This document shows, piece by piece, positions 33,809-45,479 of a stretch of DNA of 64,000 bases; within the stretch, counting starts at the first letter, position 1; the number at the start of each line of letters is the position of its first letter. Location of the stretch: contig CM018052.1 of NCBI GenBank assembly GCA_008638375.1, forward strand, positions 20,130,571 through 20,194,570, written 5' to 3'. Under the pieces are notes generated by a model that ran no database searches, had not been told where the DNA came from, and saw only the letters and a program-made list of their open reading frames with translations. This DNA comes from Nyssa sinensis (taxonomy: Eukaryota; Streptophyta; Magnoliopsida; Cornales; Nyssaceae). Both the position numbers and the translations under genes were made by a program.

Positions 33809-35369
33809 TGGTTGTTGAAAAAAATTATATATATATAGATATTTAGAGAGTGAGATATGATTGTTGAGAAAATTTGAAATATATATAAAACTGGCATTGA
33901 ATTTTAGAGGTGATGTAATATTATAATATATGAATTACAATCAATTAATGTGAGAATTAATTGTAGAGATGATGTAAATCTATAACCATATTCTATGTAT
34001 GTATATGTACGTATGTATACATAAGATCTTATGGAATATACCAAGTATGCAAAAAAAGGCTGCCCATTGTTTGGTTTCAATTGTTTCTTTTCTCTTCATT
34101 TATCTTTTTCGGGTTTAATCTTTGTGTTCAAAGAAATTCATATATTGGAATTTATTTGCTTCAGAAATCTACTTGTTAATCTTGTATCATCTATGCTCTT
34201 CGCTTGTACAAGAGTTTCTTTGATTCCTTTGGATTTTAATCTTTTGTTTGGTTGATGAGAAAATGTGAGAACAAAGAGACAGTAAAAGATAAAAATAGAA
34301 AAAAAGAGTTAACAGTGGTGAGTTTTATGAGTTAATAAGGATAGAGCTGGTATATAAAAAAAAATTATAAGATGACATCAGTATAATATGTTTGGTCAAC
34401 TAAGGGTTGATTCACAAAGAGAAGCCTTCTATTATCGACATTCAAAGAAAATGTCGGTGTAATTTTTTAAACTACAGAAAAAAAGTGTAATAATAATAAA
34501 TTTTAAAAAAATGACTATAATGTACCCTATGCATAAAGATGATCCATATATATATATACTGCCAGCTGGTGACTTCAATGTTAGGAATGTAGGGAGGGTA
34601 TAACCGTCCTTTTCAGTTTGTAATGTTAGGTTCTAGATTTGTAAAAAGTGTGGGAGAAGGGCAAGGCCAGTACTATCAGCTAGGGCAGGAACCTCTAAAA
34701 GAAACGGAGCCACTATCAGGGATGTTATAGTGGCCGGAAAAAGTACCATTAAAGTAACTTCGCTTATAATGGGCTCCTTTTAAAGAAAAGCACTCCAAAC
34801 ACAAGCATGAAATTAAAGGATCCACTATCAGCTAGGGCTGGAACCTCTAAAAGAGAAAAGGAAAGTGTTATTGACATTAAGAAAAGCACTTGTGTTCAAA
34901 AATGGACCCCTCTTAGAATTGTTTTATTGTTGAAGGATTGAAAGATGGAAGAATAAGGCTGGAAAAGTAGAATTATATAAAGGAGGGAACAAGGTCTGTC
35001 ATGGTTTTTAGTGGTTAATTAAGGCATAAAAAACTAAAAAAGCTAAAAGAAAAGAAGAAAAAAAATTAGTACCAGTTGGTTCACATTTAAATATATAAAT
35101 AAAGTTAGATAGTGGTGTAAAATGGGTCTCTGACTTGACAGGGCTTAACTTTACCCATCAGAGTGGGATCCATTTATGCCAATGCATGGCTTGGACTGGA
35201 CTAAGCCAACCCATTTATTAATTTTGTCATTTCTCCACTTTGCACCTTTATGGATAGAAATAGAACTCACATAGGCTTGCTCAATTCCACAAACATAGGT
35301 CCCATAGATGACTCAGAACATGAGATATGGACGACAACAACACCTCATGTTCAAAAAATCTTGTAATTA
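33279..35369. other. PUP upstream region, no gene
   Basis: Upstream intergenic DNA of the PUP gene. It holds a compound microsatellite at 33731-33805 and a direct repeat of about 30 bp (CTATCAGCTAGGGC) at about 34672 and 34823. A 74-codon open frame at 34031-34255 has no recognised features. Confidence 0.5.
33731..33805. repeat. (TA)n(GA)n compound microsatellite
   Basis: About 22 bp of TA followed by about 53 bp of GA. It lies 450 bp beyond the first GA tract. Confidence 0.92.
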
Positions 35370-35378
35370 TTAAAATAT

Positions 35379-35860
35379 GTATAAATTATACTTACTGTTT
35401 TTGAGATTCTTGACAATTATACTAATTTTCTTGATATTTTTTAAATTACACAAATCTCTTTTATTTTTTCTGACAAACTACACTGATTTCTCATTCAGTC
35501 CATTTTTTTAAATGACAAAATTGCCCTTCTCATTTTTTTTTTGTATTTTTTAAATTTTGACTATTTTTTTAAACTTTTTTTAAAGAGTTTTTTTTTTTTT
35601 CATTTTATATAAAATTAAATTTTAAATAAAAAATTTATACTTTTTAGTCAAAGAAGTTTCTATTTATTTGAAAATGAAAAAAAAAATTAGAAAAATTGGT
35701 CAAAATTAAAAAAAAACAAAAAGTAAAAACCATGAAAGGGGCAATATTGTCATTTTTTTAAAAAAAATAAACTGAAGAAGAGATTAGTATAATTTTAAAA
35801 ACTTCAGATGAGATCAGTATAATTATAAAAAATCTCAAAGAAAATTAGTATAATTTATCC
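35379..35860. mobile_element. Mutator-type MITE with 9-bp TSD
   Basis: A 482-bp AT-rich element whose left arm (GTATAAATTATACTTAC) and right arm read on the other strand (GGATAAATTATACTAAT) are similar over about 90 bp. Both arms carry TTTGAGATT and AATTATACT blocks in the same order. It is flanked by TTAAAATAT at 35370-35378 and 35861-35869. A perfect 9-bp duplication with long inverted ends points to the Mutator superfamily. There is no coding capacity. Confidence 0.8.
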
Positions 35861-35869
35861 TTAAAATAT

Positions 35870-37653
35870 CTATGACTACTAAATATAAGAAAACATGTAC
35901 AAAATAGACTAGTGGTTTACTAATGAAGAAATAAACATAAAATAGGGCTTCACTAAAAGTAAGTTTCGAGTATAAGATGTCCAAATGCGCCTTCCCTTAA
36001 AATTGAACCAATTTCTAAATTTTTACTTCTTTCTTTAACTTGTTTTTTCTTGAACTTCTTATAAATTGCATCAATTTTCTTTTGTCTTGTTTTGCTATAG
36101 ATGTTGGCAAAATGGATTTTGAGAAAATGATTTTTGGTTAACTTTCAGTTAAAATAAAGTGAGATTCACATATTTGTTTTTATGGATCGATTAGGAGATA
36201 TTTTGGCAGTTTATGCGTACTTAGAGAAAACTTGAATTCGAAACGTTTAAATTTTATCCTCAACATATTTACTGCTTGGCTACAACCTCGGGTGGTGAGA
36301 TCCACATATTATAAAGAAAATCCATATGAGAATATATTCATCTCCATAAGTAGATTAAGAATATTTATTGAATTGTTTAAAATTATTAAATAGTGAATGA
36401 GAAATTAATTACAAACATCACCACTTGAACATTATAACAAAACTTGTGTTCCACATTAATTGGATACAACGTTTTAAATGAGTATATATATACAATTATC
36501 TTAAAGGAGAATTTGAGTCCTAAGGGGTAACTCATTTTTGACCTAACCCATGATAGGTTGTAGTCCCGTACCAAATTGGGTCTAGTTGGACTTGGGCCTC
36601 ACTGTATATATAGAGAAAATTTATGTAATATTTTATTTTATTTATTTCAAAAAACATTATCAAAACGATGTCGTTCTAAATATGACTATTAAGCACCATA
36701 CATATACATCCATTCGAATCTTGCAACTATTTATTTGCCATGAATAAAAGTGACTATTGAACAATCATGAAGTAGTCTATCTATATGCCATCTACATAGC
36801 GTTTATTTTTAAAATCATTTTCACGAATTGAGTCAGTGTTAATATAAAGTAAGAAAGAGAGTATAAATATTGTGTTATTTTGTTGTACACGAGATTGAAA
36901 TGTTTTTTCTTTGGGTAAGACTATTGTATCATAGGAGACAGCCGTCAAGACAACTCATGAGCACCAGTGCGATGATGAATTATATCTTAAGAATATAGTG
37001 TTAAACACCAATCTTGATCAATCAATTTTGCTCTTCCCCATTTTGCTAAGTTTTGTAAGTTACAATATATTCAATTTGATTTATATAATCTGTCTTGGTT
37101 TTACGGTATTTTAGTTTTTCAAATTTAATTTTGTTTCTATAATTTCTGTTTATCAAAACAATTTTCTATTTTTTTTTTTTTTGTGAAATTCTGCTCTCAT
37201 AAAGTAGATTCCTATTTCAAATTTTATTTCTGATTTTTTCAAACCAGATTGTTTCGATATAAATTTATTTATAAAACAGTTCTATTTTATCCCATTTTAA
37301 TATTTGTGAAAGTAAAATTGTTTCTATTATAGCGACAATAGAAACAGTTGTTCATGCATTTGTTGACGAATTGGAATATCATAAGTCCAATATATAACTT
37401 GTCAGCAACCATGGGATGTGTGCTAATGTCAATATTTAGTTATGAGGTGTGTCTGTTTTCGGTCAGATTTTATAAGCTTGGCTTCGAAATTAGTGTTTCT
37501 GCTATATTTAGAAAGTTTTATTTTAATTATAACTTCTTTTTGATAAATTATGATTTGTTTTAGAATAGTTTTCGGACTTTATGTTACTCAAAAATTGAGT
37601 CCAACTAAAAAACAGATTGCAGCGAGTACAATACAAATATACATACACACACA
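35870..37653. other. Intergenic stretch, no supported gene
   Basis: AT-rich sequence with scattered short open frames and no domain or splice pattern that I can support. A 71-codon plus frame at 37348-37563 ends just before the gypsy element and looks random. Confidence 0.5.
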
Positions 37654-37658
37654 TATAG

Positions 37659-38111
37659 TGACGTTGTACTTTTTGGTTAGAAAACTTCTCCTTTTTAATT
37701 ATCTGTCAAGAATTTAAAGTCAGAGGATCACCAGAAAGACTTCAGTGGTAACTGTTCTGACGATATAGTTAGTGAAAAAATAAATACAGTAATTGAAGAG
37801 AAGAATTGAACCTCCATGAAAGCGTATCATATGACCTTATTTATAGGTTGTAGATCTTTTAAGTTGAGTAGGATTAGGAATCATGAAAGTAGGTATTTGA
37901 AGATATCCATAGTAATTTCCATGTAGAATTTTGTTTCTTTATTCTGAGGTTGGTAGTCCATAGAAAGTGGTGTCCAGCTCAGAACCACTAGCATTTGTGT
38001 TCTGTACCCTATAGGTCGGATGGGTAGTCACCCTTATGCTTTGTACACGAAAAAATCTTTTTGGGAACACGTGTCATGTTGTGAGTAGCCTAGTCAATTT
38101 ATGGTATATCA
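37659..38111 (-). repeat. Tat element 1, 3' LTR
   Basis: On the plus strand it runs from TGACGTTG to GGTATATCA and aligns with 51353-51806. The adjacent purine tract is on its right (38112-38125, seen as GCTACTCCCCTGAG on the plus strand). Confidence 0.88.
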
Positions 38112-38599
38112 GCTACTCCCCTGAGCCTCAGTTTTGTGAGTTTCATCTAAAGTTGAGGTTAGGGTTTTTGAAGGGTCAAGCGTGTGATATCATAAATACG
38201 CTATTTTGGTTCCCTAGAAGAAAGCCGTTGATGGGACAGTTAATGTCTCATCATTATGTAAGTCGTTGGTTGGGGGAATCAAGGCCATCATTGCCTCACC
38301 TGAAGTGCCGGTTTGGAAGCGACGCCTTAATATAGCTCCCCGAGCATATATGAAAAGGGGAAATCTGATCCTTTTCCTTTTTTACCACCCTCGAGTATTC
38401 GTATTGAGCCAGAGTTCTTTGCAAGGCAATTTTTAGCATACCAGAAAACTACCCCCAATCAAGATTTTTCGGCTAGGTTTGGTTCTAAGCGTTTTTACTT
38501 ATTCTTTTTACCATTTCTTTGTTCTCGCTTTCATCTTTTCTTACCACAAATATCTACTTTTGACGCCTAATCGAACATTGGTCACGAGTCAATAGAGCC

Positions 38600-40272
38600 A
38601 TTAGGAGTTGAGGACCAAGTGAAATTAGACCTTGAGATTGGTAGTTCATCTGACGATTTAAGAAATGAACCCACCGGTTGTTCGACCACTAGTTTACAGG
38701 TCTTAATAGTTGAGATCATGTTGAACCTAGGAACATAGAGGCTAGGACCTCTAGCAGAACTTGTAAGAGGGAAGAGGGGTAAAGAACTATCACCTAGAGT
38801 ATGATAGATACTCTAAAGATTACTTATGATTTTTTCCAAAATGTGATTTGTAGGGTTCCAAACCCCATAGATTGACCTTCTAATGTTCAGAGTGGTGAGA
38901 TCTATGCCTATCTCGAGTGATTCGAGGTTGGAGTGCATTTCCCATTCCATCGCACCATCAAGGAGTTCTTTTGATGGTTTAAAATGTGCCTTGTTGACTT
39001 GAATAGCAACAGTTGGAGGCAATTGATTGCCTTTATAGTTTTAGGTCATGAGAACAATATGCACATAAAGTACTTGAGGTCAGAAGGCATATATTACATA
39101 TCCTTCGACAATGGATTTAAACCCGTGTCCTCTGTACTATTTTTCATAAGACTTGGAAGAAGTGGTTATTCTTTGTAAAAGGAGGTTGGGAGTATGAGGA
39201 CTTCGAGAAACAGGCCACCATCTTCCTAAGAAAAACTAGTTTTAAGGGTGAGCCCACCTTTTTATCTAACTTATTGCTTTTCTATCTTATTTACTTTTAT
39301 TTGATCTAACTTTTTGGTTCTAATATACCGTGCAAGAAAAAGTACTTGGAGGAGGTCTATTTTTATGCAAGACCTTCAGGATAGATATGGACAACTTCTT
39401 CAAACCAATGACCACTCTTACGAAGCCATCTTAACTCCCAAGAATTTGATGGAGGTTGGGCTGGTGAAAGAGAATAACGAAGGGCTGAAGAAGATGATAT
39501 TCTCTAGATGAAAGTTGGGGTAGAAAAAGAAAGTTGGCCCGTTTTCCGACCGATGAGGTTTTTCCCCTCCCTACTCCAATGGTGCAGAAGTAGAAGATGG
39601 GAAAGGGAAAAGTTAGGACTATCCTTCCTATGCTTGAAGATCTCGATCCTAACACCGTGAATGAAGCTTTTAAGGACTCTTGGGCTACTGGCCCTAACAA
39701 GTTTAGTGGGCTGACCCAACATTTTTTGTACTTTGTAGGTTGTTCATGGTTTGGTTGCCATAATGGACAACCCTAATGACTTAGAGCAGATTGACATCTT
39801 TTAGTCTAAACTTAATGAGGCCAAGCTTTAGTGGAGACTGCAAGGTCGGCAATGGCTGCTTCTGACGAAAAACTAAAAGAAATTGCTAATGCCTACTCCA
39901 TCTTGGAGTCAGAGAGAAATGCCTTGGCTTTAGAGTTGGAGGGCCTGAAGAAAAAGTTCACCGACTTCGAGACTGTTGTAGCCCAAAAACTTCATGATAA
40001 TGTCGAAGCAACAAAGGCTTAGACCGAGAAGGATTTGAGAGTTGAAGTCCAGAGGTTGGGGGGAGAGCTTATCGACCATGGGTATAGGATATATAATAAG
40101 AAGCTCAGAAAGATGTACCCCAACCTTAAGTTAGCTGGTCTGAATTAAATCCATGTCTCTGAAGCTGAAATGGATGTTGAGGATGAAGAAGAACCAGCTG
40201 TGAACCTTTCCTATGCTGAGCAGCCTGGGGCAATTGAGCAAGACATGGAAAAGGTGCATATAAAAAAGTAAT
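38600..40272 (+). pseudogene. Antisense accessory gene of Tat element 1
   Basis: It is read opposite to gag-pol. Recognisable blocks are VICRVPNP near 38843, LNSNSWRQLIAFIVLGHE at about 38999, YLRSEGIYYISFDNGFKPVSS near 39080, an acidic coiled-coil block at about 39831-40020 (ASDEKLKEIANAYSILESER, ALELEGLKKKF) and an acidic end terminating IKK and TAA at 40270. The same blocks occur in the antisense gene of element 2 (59607-61650). The domain resembles the plant putative gypsy-type transposon family, as I recall it. Several stops and frame changes show decay. Start uncertain. Confidence 0.65.
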
Positions 40273-40499
40273 TTTTAGGACTTCTGTATTGTATTTTTTG
40301 TACTCCCCCAATCCTTTATATATAAATTATCACTTTTATCTTTTAAGCTTCGTGTTTGATATGATTTGACTTGTGGTGGATGAATTCGGCTAATCTAGAA
40401 TACTAGAGCAAAGTTTGATTTTAGAACCTGAGTAATCATTCTAGCAGTTCTTCTCATTATTTTAGGCTTGTAAAGCTTGCAACAAAACTTAAAGCCTTG

Positions 40500-41178
40500 C
40501 AAGAATCCGAACATCATAATAATAAGTGACTCAGACCCATAACACTTACTAAAATAATAAGGTTTTTAAGGGCCCCTAGCAATGCCACATAACTTAAATA
40601 GCTTCAGACTTTGTAATACTTATTGAAATAATAAGGTTCAGACCTGTAACACTTGTAATGGATGCAAGGTTTTTAGGGGTTTGAACATGGTGGCAATGCC
40701 ACAATGATAAATGGTTCAGACGTTTAACATTTGTAATGGATATGAGGTTTTTAGGGGTCTAAACATGGTGGCAATGACACAATAATAAATGGTTTAGACC
40801 TGTAACACTTGTAATGGATACAAGATTTTTTGGAGGTTTGGAAAGGTGGCAATGCCATAATGATAAATGTTTTAGACCTGTAGCACTTGTAATAGATACA
40901 AGGTTTTTGGGGTCTGAACATGGTGGCAATGCCACATTGATAAATGGTTCAGACGTGTAACACTTGTAATGGGTATAAGGTTTTTAGGAGTCTAAAAAAG
41001 TGACGATGCCGCAATGTTATAAATGGTTCAAACTTGTAACACTTGTAATGAATACAAGAATCTTAGGGGTTTGAAAGGTGGAAATGCCGCAATAATAAAT
41101 GGTCCAGACTTGTAACACTTGTAATGAAATACAAGGTTTTTAGGGGTCTAGAAGGGTGACAATGCCGCAATAATAAAT
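40500..41178 (-). repeat. 78-bp tandem repeat in Tat element 1, left part
   Basis: About eight units of 76-79 bp. The marker TAACACTTGTAATGG or its variants starts at 40647, 40725, 40803, 40881, 40958, 41037 and 41113. Each unit also contains GGTGGCAATGCC-like and TAAATGGTTCAGAC-like blocks. The array is non-coding and lies between integrase and the antisense gene. It is interrupted at 41178 by the 4.1-kb insertion and resumes at 45298. Confidence 0.92.
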
Positions 41179-42169
41179 TGTAATACCCCGAAAATTCGAT
41201 ATGACTAAGACGGTACCAACCTAATAAAATTAGGCTATGTAACGGTACTGTTTAAAATGGCTAAGAATACATTAAGCCATAATGGAATTAATTATCCTAA
41301 GAGATGACATTAATTAGAAACACCAAAGATGGTGCATGCTCGAGAAATTGACCACCTGGTTAACCGAGTCAAGATAATTTGGACTAATACCGAAATTGAC
41401 GATATGAGACCGATACAGATAATTAATTATGTAAATAATGTGAACGTGGAATAAGGCATTAACGAGGACCCAATATCGGTAAAATGAGTAATGATGATAC
41501 CGAGCTCTAGATTAATACCAAATTTGTCGGCGTTCCATAAATTGATTTTATGGAATCAATATCAAATACGGTAATATATATACCGAAAGACATGTATATA
41601 TATTTATATGTGAATTAATATACATAAATACATATATATATGTTATTATGTACAATATATATATGTATTGTACATTATTATGTATAATTTATAATGTACA
41701 TAAGTTTGTTAGGATGTGTAATGTATATATACATGTAAGAGGAAAATAAAACAACAAGACTTCAACTAACGAAGTTGACACGTGAAGAACATGAATGAAA
41801 TTCTAAGACTTCGATTTATGTAATCGATGCGTAAAGAAAATAAATGAGAATACTAGCATACAAGGGAAAAAATGAGAATAAAAAAAACAAGGGAAAAATG
41901 GGGAAAATAATGAAAAATGCTAAACAAGGCATAAAGGGAAAAGATGGGAAAAAGAAGGCCAAAAGTGTTGGCCAAGGGACTTGAACTCTTGACCCAAAAA
42001 TGATGAAAAAACTTGAACCTAAAAGGATAGCCACTTGGGCTGCCCACATTTTGTGTCCTATATTACACAAGATATACATATATACACATGAAAACTCACC
42101 CCACCTCCCAAAGCAACCAATGAGGTTGCACGCAACACCTTATAAATTCAGAAAATATATGAATATATG

Positions 42170-42206
<37 letters not shown>

Positions 42207-45200
42207 CCTTGCATAAGTTCAGAAGAGTGTAGTGTGTGAATATGCTCGGGTCGAGAGAGAAAGTAAAAAGAGAAAGTGAAAGAAGAAGAAGAAGAAGAAG
42301 AAGAAGAAGAGGCTCATGCATGCAATAGGAGCTGCTAGGGGAAATTCAGTGGCTTGAGATTGAAGGGAGTATCACCAATGAAGGTAAAATCCCTAACACT
42401 TCAAGTTCCTCTCTCTAGAAAATCTTAGTTAAAACCTATTATGTAGGGGTTTAAAATGCATGCATGAACTCTATTGATGTTTGCTATAATTTAGGAGTGA
42501 AATAGGAGACTTAAGAGGGCTTTAAACAACAAAATTCAAATATGCCATTGATGGACCTTGAGTCTGGGTCTAAAACAAGTTGAGTTAAACTTGATTTTTG
42601 GGAATAGGAAATGATAGAGTACATCATGAGGATTCCAAAACATTTTGAATAAAAAAAAATAGTCAAGAATTGACCATTTTATGGTGAAAAAACCAGAATC
42701 GGTGTATCACCGAAAAACTAGAAGAAGTGTCTGAAACTGTGATTTTGAGGTCCAAAATAGTTTTAGATGAGTCCCAAAATACTTATTGATGTTCCTAGAA
42801 TTGATTTTGTGTAAACATCATTAGAAACGGATGTCGAAACCACAAGAAATAGTAGAAAACAAGCGTAGTTCCGGTGACCGACGCTGGAGAAAACGCCGGA
42901 GTAGGTGCCAGAAAAGCGTGAGGGAAGTGGGTTATTTTAATTCTATTGGATCGGATTCTGGGTTGGGTCGGGTCAAGACCCGACTGTATGCAAGATAGTT
43001 AATGAAGCTACGTTGTTTCAAGGTTGGTTTAAAAATGAATCTAGCTCGTTTGGATACAGATTTAATAAATTGAAATCAGAATTAGGACTAACCTAAAATG
43101 TGGATAAGACACATATCAGGGATATGCTATTTCGGTTCTTTGTAGTCATGTGAACTGGCTGGTTCACAGGGCTTTTGGGCCGGTCTAGGGTTTTAACCCA
43201 TGAACTCTTTGGTTCAATGATTTAAATTAAAATATAAAACCCTAACTTTTCTAAATTATAGTTTGGCTCCAAAATTCTGAATAATTCTATTCTGGCCTAG
43301 CTCTTGAGAATTTAATTCAAATAAACCCCTAGAAAAATAATTTAATAATTAAATAATTAATTAAATTATTTTATAAATAGGGTAAAATGATAATTTTACC
43401 CTTGGGCCATAAATAAAGCAAATAAAGTCCAAATTGAGAACCAAAAAAAGACTATCTTAACATTTTTCAACATTTTAGACACAATGAAAACATTAGATTG
43501 GACATCTGGGGACTCCGAGGTAGTCCCATCATAAAATATAAAATTACTAAAATACCCTTAATACAATATGAAGCCCAAATAAAGTCCAAATTAGACGAAA
43601 TTGATACCAATGAAAGTCTAAATAATTGTGAGCTCGTATATATGACTAAATAATGATTCAGGGTCAGAACTTCATAAAATGTGAAATGACCAAAATATCC
43701 TTAAGCATAGGAAATACAAAGTAAAGGCCGAATAAATCTAAAAAAATGGCCAATCTGATATAACTGACTGTCATAAGCATAATAATGTGAATTGAGGGTC
43801 TAAATAAGACTCTGAAACAATCAAAGTATAAAATAAAAAATGATCGATGTGTTCCGATGATCTAAAATAGATACCAAATAAGATCCAAAAGACTCAAAAA
43901 TTAATACAAAAGACATGTGGAATATTATGAGGACCACGATAGGGTTCGGGGCAAGAATGAAAAATTACCGTTTTCCACCTAAGGTTAAATAAATGATTAA
44001 TTGATAACGAATGAAGTCAAAATGGCTTAGATTATAATTCTACAAGCTACTAAGCTTAATTAGGGAATCCAATAGCCTAAGTTGAAACCCAATAAATGGG
44101 TAATAGGCCAATGAACTTAATTAGTTGATCTGATAGACGCCTAAGTTGATGAATAATTCATGAATGAAAGAATTCTTATATTTCTGTGATTGATGATGAT
44201 TATTCAGGAAATACAAGGATGTGCCTAAGACAATATCTGGAGAACATCTGTAAATAGAGATAAGCGTAAACGTTTGTGAGTAATTTAGATCTTCTGACCT
44301 GGTGCTATTTTATATTATTCAGATGCATATACACTTTGTACTGTATTATACTTGGCATGATCCTTTTCTGTTCTGCTCTTTATTTTGTTCTGTTATGTTA
44401 TATGCTATTCAGATTCTATTCCGTTCTGTTATGTTTTGACTCTTGAGACCAATACAGGATTGAGCGGTATGGTTTAAGTAGGCCAGAGCAAAACTCAGAG
44501 GGTAGAGGCCCCACGAGTGTTCGCTTATGGGCAGTTGGGAAAGGCTCATATGCTTGATTGGCGTCATGTTCTGTTCTATTCTACTCAATTCTGTCCTATT
44601 CTGTTCTATTAATGATATGCATATGATACTGATTGATATATTGGCATCCTGTTTTGTTCTGTTCTGATTTGTTTGTTCTATTTAGTTCAGTTTAAACTAC
44701 ATTTTAAAAAAATGGATTATAAAACTGTCAATTTTGAAGTGACTAAATTATCTATGTGCTTTATAAGTAAGAACTAGTTCTGAAACCCATGGCAGGGAAC
44801 CTATGTTACTCACTGGGCTTGTTAAAGCTCACTTTATTATCCTAACATTTTTTAGAATTTATCTCTATTGGATTAGAAGACACGAAGAAATGAAACTAGA
44901 AGCCTAGAGACATCTCGAGCCAGGATTTGATGGGAACCAATTATGAAGTCTTGGATTACTGTGAACTGAATTATGCTATTCAGGTTTATGGAATTATATT
45001 ATTGAATTCATTGATATATAATTGATGCATTAGGACATGGCTCATGTATATTGGTACTCTAAAGATGTTAAGTGACTGGATATAGACGTGCTCTGATGTG
45101 TTTAGGTGAGTTGCATTCCTGAATTAAAAAGGTTTAAATTTTTGCTGCTTTGACCCTACATTTGGAATACAATTCATTGTAAAGTTTAGAAGTTGCCTTT

Positions 45201-45292
45201 GGTTGGTCACATTATCGGTAGGGAGACCGGTAAAGTGGCTAATTGACATCACGTCTTTGACATCCGCGTAGGGTCGGGTGCGGGATGTGACA
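41179..45292. mobile_element. 4.1-kb nested element, probably a giant solo LTR, TSD TAAAT
   Basis: The 4114-bp insertion starts TGTAATACCCCG and ends CGGGATGTGACA, with imperfect inverted 12-bp ends. TAAAT at 41174-41178 and 45293-45297 is a perfect 5-bp duplication, and removing the insert restores a normal 78-bp repeat unit. I see no second copy of either end inside and no gag, reverse transcriptase or integrase, so it fits one very long LTR. Near the right end the wording TTACTCACTGGGC...AAAGCTCAC resembles long chromovirus-type LTRs. It contains a (GAA)n run at about 42280, a (TA)n run near 42177 and a TTCTGTTCTA-rich zone at about 44365-44695. Orientation is not certain. Confidence 0.78.
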
Positions 45293-45297
45293 TAAAT

Positions 45298-45430
45298 GGT
45301 CCAAACATGAATACTTGTAATGAAATACAAGATTTTTAAAGGGTCTGGAAGGGTCACAATGCTGCAATAATAAAAGGTCTAGATCTATAACACTTGGAAC
45401 GAAATACAAGGTTTTTAGGAGTTCGTTTAT
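45298..45430 (-). repeat. 78-bp tandem repeat in Tat element 1, right part
   Basis: The continuation of the array at 40500-41178, about two units (TACTTGTAATGAAATACAAG and AACACTTGGAACGAAATACA). It ends just before the integrase C-terminus. Confidence 0.88.
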
Positions 45431-45479
45431 TAGTAAACACTGAAGTGGATAAAAACTTTAGAATTATATTGATAATACT

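Noticed and set aside
40500..41178. Regular array that could be mistaken for CRISPR
   Set aside because: Units are contiguous and homologous throughout with no unique spacers; plant genome; inside a gypsy element.
42000..42206. 68-codon frame running into a TA repeat
   Set aside because: Ends in microsatellite translation inside the 4.1-kb LTR-like insertion.
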